Assembly (NCBI GenBank): GCA_963577065.1
Contig: CAUYXJ010000051.1
Location: 1 to 21,469, forward strand
DNA length: 21,469 nucleotides
Direction: 5' to 3'
Source of the DNA: CAUYXJ01 sp963577065
GTDB taxonomy: Bacteria > Chloroflexota > Dehalococcoidia > Tepidiformales > Tepidiformaceae
The notes under the pieces: generated by a model
What the model saw: only the letters and a program-made list of their open reading frames with translations
The model's database searches: none
Told to the model about the DNA's origin: nothing
In this document: piece by piece, positions 1-7,350 of the stretch
Numbering within the stretch: the first letter of the stretch is position 1
Layout of the letters: the number at the start of each line of letters is the position of its first letter
Made by a program: the position numbers and the translations under genes

Positions 1-1311
1 AACTTCTCGGCCGTCGAGAACTTCCGCGGCGTCGTGAAGTCGGTCGAATCGATCGACACGCCCACCCAGATCGTGGACGCGATGCGCCGAGCCTTCCACG
101 CCCTCCGCAACGGCCGCGGCGGGCCCGTCGTCGTCGAGCTCACCGCCGACGTCTGCGCCCAGGAAGTGCCCGAGAGCGCCACCGGCTATCGATCCCCGAG
201 GGCGGCCCGACAGCAGCCCTCAGCGGGGGACATCGAGGAGGCGGCGACCGCACTCCTCGCTGCCGAGCGGCCCCTGATTTGGGCCGGCGCCGGTGTCCTC
301 ATGGCGGGAGCGACGGCGGCGCTGCGTCAGCTCGCGGAGCTCCTCGAGGTACCGGTGTTCACCACCATGGAGGGCAAGTCCGCCTTCGATGAGCGCCATC
401 CCCTCTCGCTCGGCGCGGGCAGCGGCGCGACGACGGGCCCAGCCCACGCCTGGATCGTCGAATCCGACACCGTCCTGGGGCTCGGCACGAGCCTCACCCA
501 TAACCACTACACGCAGACAGTCCCGGCGGGGAAGACGGTGATCCACAACACGAACGCCCCGGAGGACATCAACAAGGACACGCCCTCGGATATCGGCCTC
601 GTCGGCGATGCCCGCCTGACAATCGAGGCCCTTATCGCGGCCGTGAAAGCGCAGATCGGCGAGGGCGGGCGCAAGACGGGCGCCGCCGCCAAGATCGCGG
701 AGGAGCGCAGCGCCTGGATGGCGGACTGGACCGACGTGCTCCAGTCGGACGAGGAGCCGCTGAACACCTACCGCGTGATTCACGAAATCAACGAGAACAT
801 CGATCCGGAGAACTCAGTCGTCACCCACGATGCCGGCGCGCCCCGCGATTCGATGGTGCCGTTCCTCACGGCCACGACCCCGCATAGCTACATCGGCTGG
901 GGCAAGACGACCCACCTTGGCTTCGGCATCCCGCTGATGATCGGGGCGAAGCTCGCCGACCCGGACAAATTCTGTCTGAACTTCATGGGCGACGGCGCCT
1001 TCGGGATGTCCGGACTCGACCTCGAAACCTCCGTGCGCGCAGGGCTCCCGATCACCACGGTCCTGCTGAACAACGGCGGGATGGCGACCTACCCTGGGGG
1101 CTTCCCCACCGCGCGCGAGCAGTACGGCGTTTCGCACATGAAGGGCGACTACGCGCAGATCGCCGAGGGTCTCGGCGCTGTCGGGATCACGGTGACGAAG
1201 GCGGGCGAGATGGGCCCCGCGATTCAGGAAGCGCGGCGGCTCAATGCGGACGGTCGCACCGTCCTCATCGACGTCCACTCGAACTTCGAGTCGCGCAAGT
1301 CACGCTTCTAG
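1..1311 (+). CDS. Thiamine-pyrophosphate enzyme, acetolactate-synthase-like (5' end missing)
   Basis: The reading frame is open from the first base, so the gene starts before the window; the visible part is 436 residues and the GTG at 34 is internal. The beginning matches the end of a TPP_enzyme_N (pyrimidine) domain (NGRGGPVVVEL, as in GRPGPVxxDIP of the family). A central TPP_enzyme_M domain lies at about residues 75-215. The C-terminal TPP-binding domain carries the GDG...NN motif, with GDG at residue 330 and NN at 357-358, the normal spacing for binding the ThDP diphosphate through Mg. The missing N-terminal part would hold the catalytic glutamate, so activity cannot be judged. The family includes acetolactate synthase, benzoylformate decarboxylase and oxalyl-CoA decarboxylase. 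No regulatory subunit or branched-chain amino acid gene is nearby, so a catabolic 2-oxoacid enzyme is at least as likely as a biosynthetic one. Confidence 0.9.
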   Translation, partial: NFSAVENFRGVVKSVESIDTPTQIVDAMRRAFHALRNGRGGPVVVELTADVCAQEVPESATGYRSPRAARQQPSAGDIEEAATALLAAERPLIWAGAGVLMAGATAALRQLAELLEVPVFTTMEGKSAFDERHPLSLGAGSGATTGPAHAWIVESDTVLGLGTSLTHNHYTQTVPAGKTVIHNTNAPEDINKDTPSDIGLVGDARLTIEALIAAVKAQIGEGGRKTGAAAKIAEERSAWMADWTDVLQSDEEPLNTYRVIHEINENIDPENSVVTHDAGAPRDSMVPFLTATTPHSYIGWGKTTHLGFGIPLMIGAKLADPDKFCLNFMGDGAFGMSGLDLETSVRAGLPITTVLLNNGGMATYPGGFPTAREQYGVSHMKGDYAQIAEGLGAVGITVTKAGEMGPAIQEARRLNADGRTVLIDVHSNFESRKSRF

Positions 1312-1321
1312 CGGAGCCGGC

Positions 1322-1450
1322 TAGTGCCCCTCCAACTTAGGTGGTGGGTAGCGCAGTGCTCCCCTTGTCCGAGGCTTCCTTAGGGAAGGACGAGCCGCTC
1401 CGAAGGGACGAGCTTTGTGACTGCCCTGGAACTAAGTTGGGAGGGCATTA
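1322..1450. mobile_element. MITE-like element with terminal inverted repeats and flanking TA
   Basis: The arms 1324-1340 (GTGCCCCTCCAACTTAG) and 1432-1448 are inverted repeats matching at 14 of 17 positions. Both are bordered outside by TA (1322-1323 and 1449-1450), the target duplication typical of IS630/Tc1-mariner-type elements. The inside is too short to code and can fold by itself (TTCC-TTAG-GGAA within GTCC...GGAC around 1369-1391). It sits between two convergent genes, and its right end supplies part of the TAA stop of the minus-strand hydrolase fragment. No second copy was seen in this window. It could instead be a large structured terminator for the convergent genes. Confidence 0.4.
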
Positions 1451-2026
1451 GTCGCTGAGCGAGCCGAGGAAGGCATCGAGAGCGGCGTTCACCGCCTCCG
1501 GTTGGTGCAGGTTCACGGCGTGCCCTGCGTCAGGGATGGTCACGCTCTGGGCGTTCGGAATGTTCGTCGCCATATAGCTGGTGGCCGCCAGAAACATCTC
1601 GTCATCGGCGCCCACGATGACGAGGGTGGGCACCTGAACGTTGGGCAGGGATTGAATGACGCGCGCATCGGACTGCGTCAGGATGCCCCGCGCAGCCTTT
1701 GCCAGGCCCGCCGCCGATCGATGCTGCGCGACCTTGACCTCCGCTGACTCGCCAACGGCGCTCAAGCCCTCCGGCTCGTCGGCGGGCGTCGCATCTAGGT
1801 CGTTCGCCTGCGCGGGCACGGACTCCGTCGGAGTGGCGACCGCGTCCGCCTCGGGTGCGGCGATGGTGGCTTCTTCCCCGGGGACCCCCAGGGAGACGCG
1901 GGGGCTCGTGTCTGTGGCCCCCGTCGAACTGTTGCCAACGAGGGCGTTGAGCGCGATCAGCGCCGTTATGCCCAACGCGAAGCCGAGAAGTACCCCCGGC
2001 GTCGCGCGCCCACGGAGCTGTGCCAT
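1448..2026 (-). CDS. Membrane-anchored C-terminal fragment of an alpha/beta hydrolase
   Basis: A 192-residue protein. Residues 11-30 form one hydrophobic segment (GVLLGFALGITALIALNALV), so it is probably anchored in the inner membrane. Residues 31-100 are an acidic Ala/Pro/Thr-rich linker. Residues 101-190 match the last third of an alpha/beta hydrolase: ARGILTQ, SLPNVQVPTLVIVGADDE with the acid D141, and IPDAGHAVNLHQPE with the base H169. The first two thirds of the fold, including the HG oxyanion region and the GxSxG nucleophile elbow, are absent. The protein therefore cannot be an ordinary hydrolase. Its TAA stop overlaps the end of the MITE-like element. It may be a fusion made by deletion, a pseudogene, or a small protein reusing the lid and C-terminal piece. 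Confidence 0.6.
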   Translation of the reverse strand: MAQLRGRATPGVLLGFALGITALIALNALVGNSSTGATDTSPRVSLGVPGEEATIAAPEADAVATPTESVPAQANDLDATPADEPEGLSAVGESAEVKVAQHRSAAGLAKAARGILTQSDARVIQSLPNVQVPTLVIVGADDEMFLAATSYMATNIPNAQSVTIPDAGHAVNLHQPEAVNAALDAFLGSLSD

Positions 2027-2131
2027 CGCCTCAGCCTAGCCCGCCCCCCGCCCGGTCTCGCCTAGTGATTCCCCCTGCCCTGGCCCCAGCTGACCCCGAT
2101 TGAGCGGCCTCCGGGCAACCGCCAGATCGCA

Positions 2132-2161
2132 AAGCGGGAGCCGGATCTCCGGCCCCCGCTT
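2132..2161 (-). terminator. Hairpin terminator after the 60-codon gene
   Basis: Stem AAGCGGG/CCCGCTT (7 bp), a one-base internal mismatch, then GCCGG/CCGGC (5 bp) closed by the loop ATCT. It lies 47 nt beyond the stop of the minus-strand gene at 2209 and is followed on that strand by a short TTT. The stability and position fit a factor-independent or assisted terminator, though the T tract is weak. Confidence 0.55.
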
Positions 2162-2208
2162 GCTGTCCCAGACCTGAGCGCGCCTCGCAGCGCACCCCGC
2201 GTTAGCGA

Positions 2209-2391
2209 TTAGGCGGCGCGAGCCGCCTGTTCAGTGAGTCGCTCGATGCGGCGTTCGGCCACCTCGAGCTTGCGCTTGCGCGCTTCGTGCGTGCGGAGCG
2301 CTCGCAGTTCGGCGCGGAAGCGCCGTTCCGGCGAACGCGCCCTGCGTTGCCCTTCCAGAAGGACCGATCGTGCCAGTTCACGCTCAATCAC
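2209..2391 (-). CDS. Small Arg/Glu-rich helical protein, function unknown
   Basis: A 60-residue protein starting with GTG at 2391. GGAGG stands 7 nt upstream, a strong ribosome site that decides this frame against the overlapping frame at 2202-2387. The sequence is almost entirely charged and helix-favouring (RARSPERRFRAELRAL, RKRKLEVAERRIERL). The second half has a heptad-like pattern suggesting a short coiled coil. There is no signal peptide or membrane segment. A clear hairpin terminator follows the stop, so the unit looks like a complete single-gene transcript. I recognise no family. Residue bias from GC-rich DNA could imitate this composition, so the ribosome site and terminator are the main support. 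Confidence 0.5.
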   Translation of the reverse strand: MIERELARSVLLEGQRRARSPERRFRAELRALRTHEARKRKLEVAERRIERLTEQAARAA

Positions 2392-3287
2392 AGATACACC
2401 TCCGATGAGCGATCACGGCGGGGCTCCCGCCACGGGAGCAGCGCCAGGCGTCGTCGGGGTCGCGCGACCGCATGCGGCCGATCGGGTCTGGGCGCTTCGT
2501 GCGCAACAAGCAGCGAAGCGATCGAGAGACCCCGGCAGAGGTCCCTCCTACGCCGGCGGGGTTAGCTGTCGGGCTGCGACTGGAGGTGTCGCCCGCGCGT
2601 GCGGTTCGCCCCGATGTGGCGGTTCCCCCGCTCCCCCGGAGGGGATTTGGCGGCAGCAGATGCTGCCCATCCACCATCACACGATGCCCGGTAAAGGATC
2701 AAGCCCCGTGTATCGACCGGGTCGATACCAGGGCGAGGGTCAGCCCCCCAAGCCAGCCACAGCCCAGGCCTGCCGGGCCGCGTTCGCGTCGTTCACGATG
2801 GCGCCGGCGCGGCTGAGGCCGACGAGCGCGAGCTCGTCGTCATCCCCGCGAGGGGCCTCCCTCGGATAGCGGAAACCGCCTTCCACCCTCGACTCGCGGC
2901 TGTCATCGCGATTCAACGCGAGCACCGCGTATTGCCCAACGGGGTCGTGGGTCGAACGCACCGCACCCCATCGGCAGCCAGCCGAGATCAGTGTAGTAGC
3001 TAGTGGAGTCGACGAACGTCAGCTCCTCAGCGGACGCGAACGATCCCTGCTACCACCGCGTGACGGCGAGGATCAGCTCGACCGGAAGGAGTCCGAGCTG
3101 GCGCCCCGCTCACCCTCGCGCAGCTCACTGCCAACGACCCAGCCTGCGACGATCGCATCGCGCCGCTGGAGATGGTCCGGGAGGCGGGTAATGGTGCAGG
3201 CGCGGGCGCGCCCCGAGCTCGCAGGACCCGCCGCGCCCGCAACCACTACCCGCGGCGCCACCACGACTAGCCACCGCATCGGCTCTA
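2392..3287. other. Gene-poor 0.9 kb with several palindromes
   Basis: I see no convincing gene. The open frames are short, Arg/Ser/Pro-rich and have no recognisable motif. The minus-strand frame 2740-2961 (73 codons, ending in IVNDANAARQAWAVAGLGG) reads most like protein and could be the tail of a decayed gene. Perfect palindromes or hairpins occur at 2423-2439 (GCTCCCG-CCA-CGGGAGC), 2458-2469 (GGTCGCGCGACC), 2468-2477 (CCGCATGCGG), 2652-2667 (GGCAGC-AGAT-GCTGCC) and 2710-2728 (GTATCGAC-CGG-GTCGATAC). Confidence 0.4.
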
Positions 3288-3602
3288 TCAGAAGAACACA
3301 GCCAGCCAGACCGTGGCCTTGCCCGGTGCGGTCCACCCCACGCGATGGCGACGATGCGCCGAGATTTCGAGCCAGTCTCCCGCCACCAGCTCCGCGATCT
3401 CGCCGTCCTCGAACTCGATCCGCGCGGCGCCCTGCAACACCACGACGAACTCGCGCTCCTCCTGGTCGTACCAGAAACCCGCCGGGGAGGCGTGCCCCGC
3501 CGAGACGATACGCTCGATGCGCACCGAGTCGCCCACCACGAGGCGGTCGACGATCTCGCCGGAGAGGTCCGCCGGCAGATCGCTGAGGAGGTTGCCGCCC
3601 AC
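3288..3602 (-). CDS. Single-domain cupin protein
   Basis: A 104-residue protein. The only possible start is the GTG at 3602, because an in-frame TAG lies four codons upstream. Residues 28-103 form one cupin barrel: FWYDQEEREFVVVLQG in the first cupin motif, FEDGEIAELVAGDWLEI, and HRRHRVGWT in the second. The first motif lacks the usual HxH metal pair, while the second keeps H-R-R-H-R. This matches small cytosolic cupins of the WYDQ...EF/WVxLLQG type, whose function is mostly unknown. It lies 41 nt downstream of the isomerase-like gene on the same strand, so the two are probably one operon. A role in sugar or hydroxy-acid handling is only inferred from that neighbour. Confidence 0.8.
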   Translation of the reverse strand: MGGNLLSDLPADLSGEIVDRLVVGDSVRIERIVSAGHASPAGFWYDQEEREFVVVLQGAARIEFEDGEIAELVAGDWLEISAHRRHRVGWTAPGKATVWLAVFF

Positions 3603-3643
3603 CGCCTTAGGCTATGCTCCCCGGCCCCGGCCTGCCCCGAGCC

Positions 3644-4474
3644 TCAGCGCGAGGCCCTGGCCGCCGCCAGGAGCGCGCGCGTCGCCACGGCCGCTAGGCG
3701 CGCTCCCGCTTCCGGCGGGTGACTGCGGAGTTCGTCGCTGAAGACCTCAGCAGCCATTGGCCCGCGCGCCCCGATCTCATCGAGAATACCCAGGAGCTCC
3801 ACGAGATCGATCGCCCCCTCGCCCGGCAGCAGCCGCCGTCCGATGGTCTCCTCGATGACGTTCCGCTCGGCCTCGGCGGGCGCGTCGCTGAGTTGGGTGT
3901 GGATCACCTTCTCGCCCGGAATCGAGCGCAGGAGCGTGGGATCGGGCCCGCTGCGGAACCAGTGCCAGGCATCGATCAGCAGGCCCCCGTTCGCACGATC
4001 GGCGTCGCGGACGATGGGCCAGGCTGTCGCCAGATTGGGGATGGCGGTCCAGGGGAGGAACTCGAGCGCCAGCTCCTGCCCGTAGTCCGCGGCGGTGTCG
4101 CAGGCGATGCCGAACCCCGCGACCGCGGCCTCGAGATCGGCTTTCGCTTCCATCGTCACCGCTAGCACCGTACCCGCGCCCAACTCCTGCGCGATTCCGC
4201 AGATTCGACCCGTCTCCCCCTCGATCGCTTCGCGTGCCTCGGGGCCGCGGGCCCAGGCGGTGATGTACTCCAACATCGCCAGGACGACGCCCTCACCCTT
4301 GAGGGTGGCTCGCATAGCCGCGTGCGAAAGGCCCTCCGCTCGCGCCTCGTCGTAGTGCGACATCCACATCGAAATGCCGGCGAAGCCGTTCGCGCTGGCG
4401 GCGCGCACACGCTCCTCGAACGAAGCACTTCCGATCGCCCCCAGGCAGAGCACGAGATCGTCGCGTCCCAACAT
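3644..4474 (-). CDS. Sugar phosphate isomerase/epimerase-like TIM-barrel protein
   Basis: A 276-residue protein of the xylose-isomerase-like (AP endonuclease 2) TIM-barrel family. ATG at 4474 is chosen because GGAGG lies 7 nt upstream; a frame extension to 4516 has no such site. Likely metal ligands appear at the usual strand ends: the Glu of LALEFLPW, the Asp and His of LLIDAWHWFRSG, the His of VIHTQLSDAP, and the Glu of AAEVFSDEL. The motif GEGAIDL, typical of the substrate loop, is present. Such enzymes isomerise or epimerise sugars, inositols or related polyols in the cytoplasm; the substrate cannot be read from sequence. The cupin gene follows on the same strand. Confidence 0.85.
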   Translation of the reverse strand: MLGRDDLVLCLGAIGSASFEERVRAASANGFAGISMWMSHYDEARAEGLSHAAMRATLKGEGVVLAMLEYITAWARGPEAREAIEGETGRICGIAQELGAGTVLAVTMEAKADLEAAVAGFGIACDTAADYGQELALEFLPWTAIPNLATAWPIVRDADRANGGLLIDAWHWFRSGPDPTLLRSIPGEKVIHTQLSDAPAEAERNVIEETIGRRLLPGEGAIDLVELLGILDEIGARGPMAAEVFSDELRSHPPEAGARLAAVATRALLAAARASR

Positions 4475-4634
4475 CCGCACCCCTCCGCTATGCGCATGAT
4501 AGAAGCCGGTCGCCACGAGCCCGCGCCCGGGGCTGGGCGGGGGTAGCGCTCCGGACCGCCGGGTTCTTGGTGCCCCGGGAAGCGACGTGCTACGCTTCCT
4601 CCATCAACGCCTCCGGGCGCACAGGAGGAGCCAG

Positions 4635-4688
4635 ATGGAAGTTGTGATTTTCGAGAGCTCGCTCAGTGCTCGGGTTAGGCGCCGCTAG
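4635..4688 (+). CDS. Possible 17-codon leader ORF before the RIO kinase
   Basis: ATG at 4635 is preceded by AGGAGG at a good distance (CACAGGAGGAGCCAG). The frame reads MEVVIFESSLSARVRRR and then TAG. It lies 98 nt before the kinase start and in a different frame. It could be a leader peptide, the 5' remnant of a lost gene, or chance. The rest of 4475-4786 shows nothing else I can name. Confidence 0.25.
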   Translation: MEVVIFESSLSARVRRR

Positions 4689-4786
4689 CCTCCTCACGGG
4701 CCAGCCAGGCACGCCCAGCGCTCTAGCGAGTACCCCGGCATCGGTTTGCACCTGCGCACCGCATCCGTGGCGCGTCACAGACCCGC

Positions 4787-5827
4787 TTGGAGCGACAGTT
4801 GGCTGATCTCAGAGAGTTCGACCCTTACGACGAGGATCTCGACGCGTTCCACCCCTCCGTCTACCGCGCCCCCGAGCGGCAGCGGCCGCGCGCCCGCCGC
4901 CGCAAGCGCAGCACCGAAGTGGCACGCGAGCGCGGCGCCCTGACCGATCGCGTGGGCCTGCGCGAGGGCGGCGACATGACCTACTGCCCCGGCCCCTTCG
5001 AGCGCGACTGGTTGGGCAGCTCCCTGCTCGACTTCTTCGAAGAGGACCTGATCGTCGATGTGCTCGCGCAGGTGAAAGGCGGGAAGGAGGCGACCGTCTA
5101 CCGCTGTGCGACCGGCCCCGCGCTCGAACAGGAATTCGTGGCCGCCAAGGTCTACCGCCCGCGGCAGTTCCGCAACCTCGCAAACGACCAGCTCTATCGC
5201 GCGGGCCGCCCCACCCTCGCCGCCGACGGCCGCGAGTTCACGAAGCACGACGAGCGCGTCATGCGTGCACTCGCGAAGCGAACCGGCTTCGGCGTCCAGG
5301 TCCAGCACACGTCCTGGCTCATGCACGAGTTCTCAACGATGGAGACGCTCTCGCACGCCGGCGTCGACGTGCCCGAACCGATCGCCGCCACGGACAACGC
5401 CATCCTCATGACCTACCTCGGAGACGAGCACACGGCCGCCCCCACCTTGCGCGAGGTTCGACTCGAGCGCGGTACGGCGAGGGCAGCCTTTCGGCGCGTC
5501 GAAGAGAACATCGCGCTGATGCTCACCTGGGGCGTCATCCACGGCGACCTCTCGGCCTACAACATCCTCTGGTGGGAGGACGAGCCAACCATCATCGACT
5601 TCCCCCAGGTCGTGCACCCGGGCGAGAACGACGCAGCCTTGGAAATCTTCGCCCGCGATGTCCAGCGGGTCTGCGAATACTTCGCGCACCAGGGGGTCGA
5701 GACGGAACCTGAACGGATAACGGCGAAGCTCTGGCAGCGGCACGTGCCGGAGGACGCCATCGATCGCGCCGCCGAGGCGTCCCGCCACCTGGTCCCGCTC
5801 GAGGAGGAGGCGGTCGAGGACGAGTGA
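4787..5827 (+). CDS. RIO-family serine protein kinase
   Basis: A 346-residue protein with the RIO kinase signatures. KGGKEATVY (97-105) is the ATP-binding loop of the STGKEANVY type. K121 (VAAKVYRPR) is the phosphate-anchoring lysine. HGDLSAYNIL (252-261) holds catalytic D254 and N259. IIDFPQ (269-274) contains the metal-binding D271 in place of DFG. RIO1/RIO2 act in small-subunit maturation in eukaryotes and archaea; the role in bacteria is not settled. The N-terminal 60 residues are a charged tail with a basic block (RPRARRRKR, 33-41). The start is uncertain: TTG at 4787 or 4799, neither with a good ribosome site. It is probably co-transcribed with the deazaflavin-dependent gene 73 nt downstream. 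Confidence 0.88.
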   Translation: MERQLADLREFDPYDEDLDAFHPSVYRAPERQRPRARRRKRSTEVARERGALTDRVGLREGGDMTYCPGPFERDWLGSSLLDFFEEDLIVDVLAQVKGGKEATVYRCATGPALEQEFVAAKVYRPRQFRNLANDQLYRAGRPTLAADGREFTKHDERVMRALAKRTGFGVQVQHTSWLMHEFSTMETLSHAGVDVPEPIAATDNAILMTYLGDEHTAAPTLREVRLERGTARAAFRRVEENIALMLTWGVIHGDLSAYNILWWEDEPTIIDFPQVVHPGENDAALEIFARDVQRVCEYFAHQGVETEPERITAKLWQRHVPEDAIDRAAEASRHLVPLEEEAVEDE

Positions 5828-5900
5828 GGCCTTGCCGAGCACCTGTTCTCGCAGCGCAAATCCCCGTTCGTAACCCAGGCAGTTCAGGGAGCGCTACACC

Positions 5901-6323
5901 ATGAAGCTCTTCTTCGCTTTTTTCCGCAGGCTGAACCTCGTTCTCTACCGTCTTTCGAAGGGCCGCGTCATGGGTTCCTTCGATTCCATGCCGATCCTTC
6001 TGCTCACGACGAGGGGCGTGAAGTCGGGCAAGCCGCGCACCACGCCCCTGATGTTCATGGAGGAGAACGGCTCGTACCTGGTCGTGGCTTCGAACGCCGG
6101 CGAAGACTGCCACCCCGCCTGGTACCCGAATCTGCGGGCCGCGCCCGAGGTCACGGTTCAGGTGCGCGGCGATGTCCGCCGGATGGTCGCGAGCCGACTG
6201 GAAGGCGAGGAGCGGAACCAGATCTTCGAGCGCTTCAAGGCCAGCGCCAAGCGCTACGCGGACTACGAATCGAAGACGAGCCGCGCGATCCCGGTGGTCG
6301 CGTTGCGGCCGACGGAGGGCTAG
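5901..6323 (+). CDS. Deazaflavin (F420)-dependent nitroreductase family protein, Ddn-like
   Basis: A 140-residue protein of the F420H2-dependent reductase family (split beta-barrel, related to mycobacterial Ddn). The family signatures are LLTTRGVKSGKPRTTPLMF (about 35-53), VVASNAGEDCHPAWYPNLRA (about 58-77, around the deazaflavin site) and RAIPVVALRP near the end. The length is normal for the family. ATG at 5901 has AGGGAG upstream. The enzyme is expected to move hydride from reduced F420 to quinones or nitro compounds at the membrane or in the cytosol. Its presence suggests the host makes F420. The N-terminal MKLFFAFFRRLNLVLYRLSKG looks like an amphipathic helix, which in Ddn relatives helps bind membrane. 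Confidence 0.9.
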   Translation: MKLFFAFFRRLNLVLYRLSKGRVMGSFDSMPILLLTTRGVKSGKPRTTPLMFMEENGSYLVVASNAGEDCHPAWYPNLRAAPEVTVQVRGDVRRMVASRLEGEERNQIFERFKASAKRYADYESKTSRAIPVVALRPTEG

Positions 6324-6370
6324 CCGCGCGGAAGTCGAGTACGTCAGGCCGCCCGCTACCAAGGCCTCGA

Positions 6371-6388
6371 GCGCCGCAAAGCCGGCGC
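6371..6388. terminator. Weak hairpin between convergent genes
   Basis: GCGCCG-CAAAGC-CGGCGC, a 6-bp GC stem in the 97 nt between the stops of the deazaflavin gene (plus) and the methyltransferase (minus). No T tract follows on either strand, so its terminator role is only suggested by position. Confidence 0.25.
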
Positions 6389-6420
6389 GCACGGTAGCGA
6401 CTACGATCCCAGTGGCGCCC

Positions 6421-7251
6421 TCAAGAAGTCTCCCAGGTGATGAGCAGGCCCGCTAGGCGTGGACGCCACGTGGGCTGCCAGCGCCCCGCGACATCCTTCG
6501 CGAAGAGCTCGTCGAGGTGCGCCGCGACGCGATCCCCGGCCTCAGGAACCGCCTCCGCCTCGACCTCGCGGAGCGCAAACGCGACCGCTTCCTCGGCGCT
6601 TTGGGGCAGCCTTGCGCGCTCCGGCCAGGTGAACGGTTCGGGGAGAAGTCGCACTTCGGGGAGGAAGCCTTCCTCCCAGAGCACCGGCAGTAGCTCGCGA
6701 TGGTCCGGTGCGCGCGCCTGCTCGACGCCGAACGCGATTTCGAACAGGCGGGCGTTGCGGGCGGGGGGCGTCGGGCTCCAGCTCCAGATCGCGACACGCC
6801 GGCGCGCGGCCCGATCGAGCTTACGCACAAAGTCGCCGATCTCCCGGACGAAGTAGACGACATCGACGCTGAGGACGACATCCCCCTCCACGTCCGCCCC
6901 GACCCAGTCCGAGCGCACGAGCGTTGCGTTCGTGACGCCCGCCTCGCCCGCCAGAGAGAGGAACTCGTCGCCCATTCCAGGAGCGGGTTCGACGTTCGTG
7001 AGGGAGCGGCAGCGCAACGCCAGCGGGAGGCCAATGCGTCCGGCCCCGCCCCCAACATCGACGACCTGGTCGTCCGGCTGCACCAATTCCGCAAGCTGCG
7101 CCAGATTTCCATCCAGCGGGCGGCGCGGATCGAAGCGATAAGACGGAGCGTGCTCGCTCCAACGCCCGGGGCCGAGGTCAGCGACGCGGAGCGCTTCGCG
7201 TTGGACGTTTACCACGTCAATCATCGCCCGATAGCGTTCGATTGCCGTCAC
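6421..7251 (-). CDS. Class I SAM-dependent methyltransferase
   Basis: About 276 residues. GTG at 7251 is preferred because GGAGGA lies 6-7 nt upstream; an ATG at 7269 lacks a site. Motif I, VVDVGGGAGRIGLPLA (63-78), is the SAM-binding glycine loop, followed by the acidic NVEPAPGMGDEFL and motif IV-like GDVVLSVDVVYFV. The family is the methyltransferase-domain group (Rossmann fold), acting in the cytosol; the substrate is unknown. The same frame stays open far upstream (to 7899), but that stretch is antisense to the DUF3179 gene and low in complexity, so it is not included. It is divergent from the DUF3179 gene. Confidence 0.85.
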   Translation of the reverse strand: MTAIERYRAMIDVVNVQREALRVADLGPGRWSEHAPSYRFDPRRPLDGNLAQLAELVQPDDQVVDVGGGAGRIGLPLALRCRSLTNVEPAPGMGDEFLSLAGEAGVTNATLVRSDWVGADVEGDVVLSVDVVYFVREIGDFVRKLDRAARRRVAIWSWSPTPPARNARLFEIAFGVEQARAPDHRELLPVLWEEGFLPEVRLLPEPFTWPERARLPQSAEEAVAFALREVEAEAVPEAGDRVAAHLDELFAKDVAGRWQPTWRPRLAGLLITWETS

Positions 7252-7293
7252 GGGGTGCTCCTCCAGCATCAAGGATAGGCCGCCAGCGGGCCG

Positions 7294-7319
7294 CAGCCAC
7301 CCGTCACCTGCGGGTGCTG
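7294..7319 (+). promoter_or_regulatory. Stem-loop in the 5' region of the DUF3179 gene
   Basis: CAGCCACCCG and CGGGTGCTG pair with one bulged C around the loop TCACCTG. It lies about 30 nt before the ATG, inside the gap between divergent genes. It could be part of the leader RNA, but no known riboswitch is recognised. Confidence 0.2.
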
Positions 7320-7350
7320 AGGGGACATACCATTGACGAAGGCGCCGAGA

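Noticed and set aside
2234..2869. 211-codon plus-strand ORF
   Set aside because: It is Ser/Arg/Pro-rich without domains, overlaps the better supported 60-codon minus-strand gene, and has no ribosome site.
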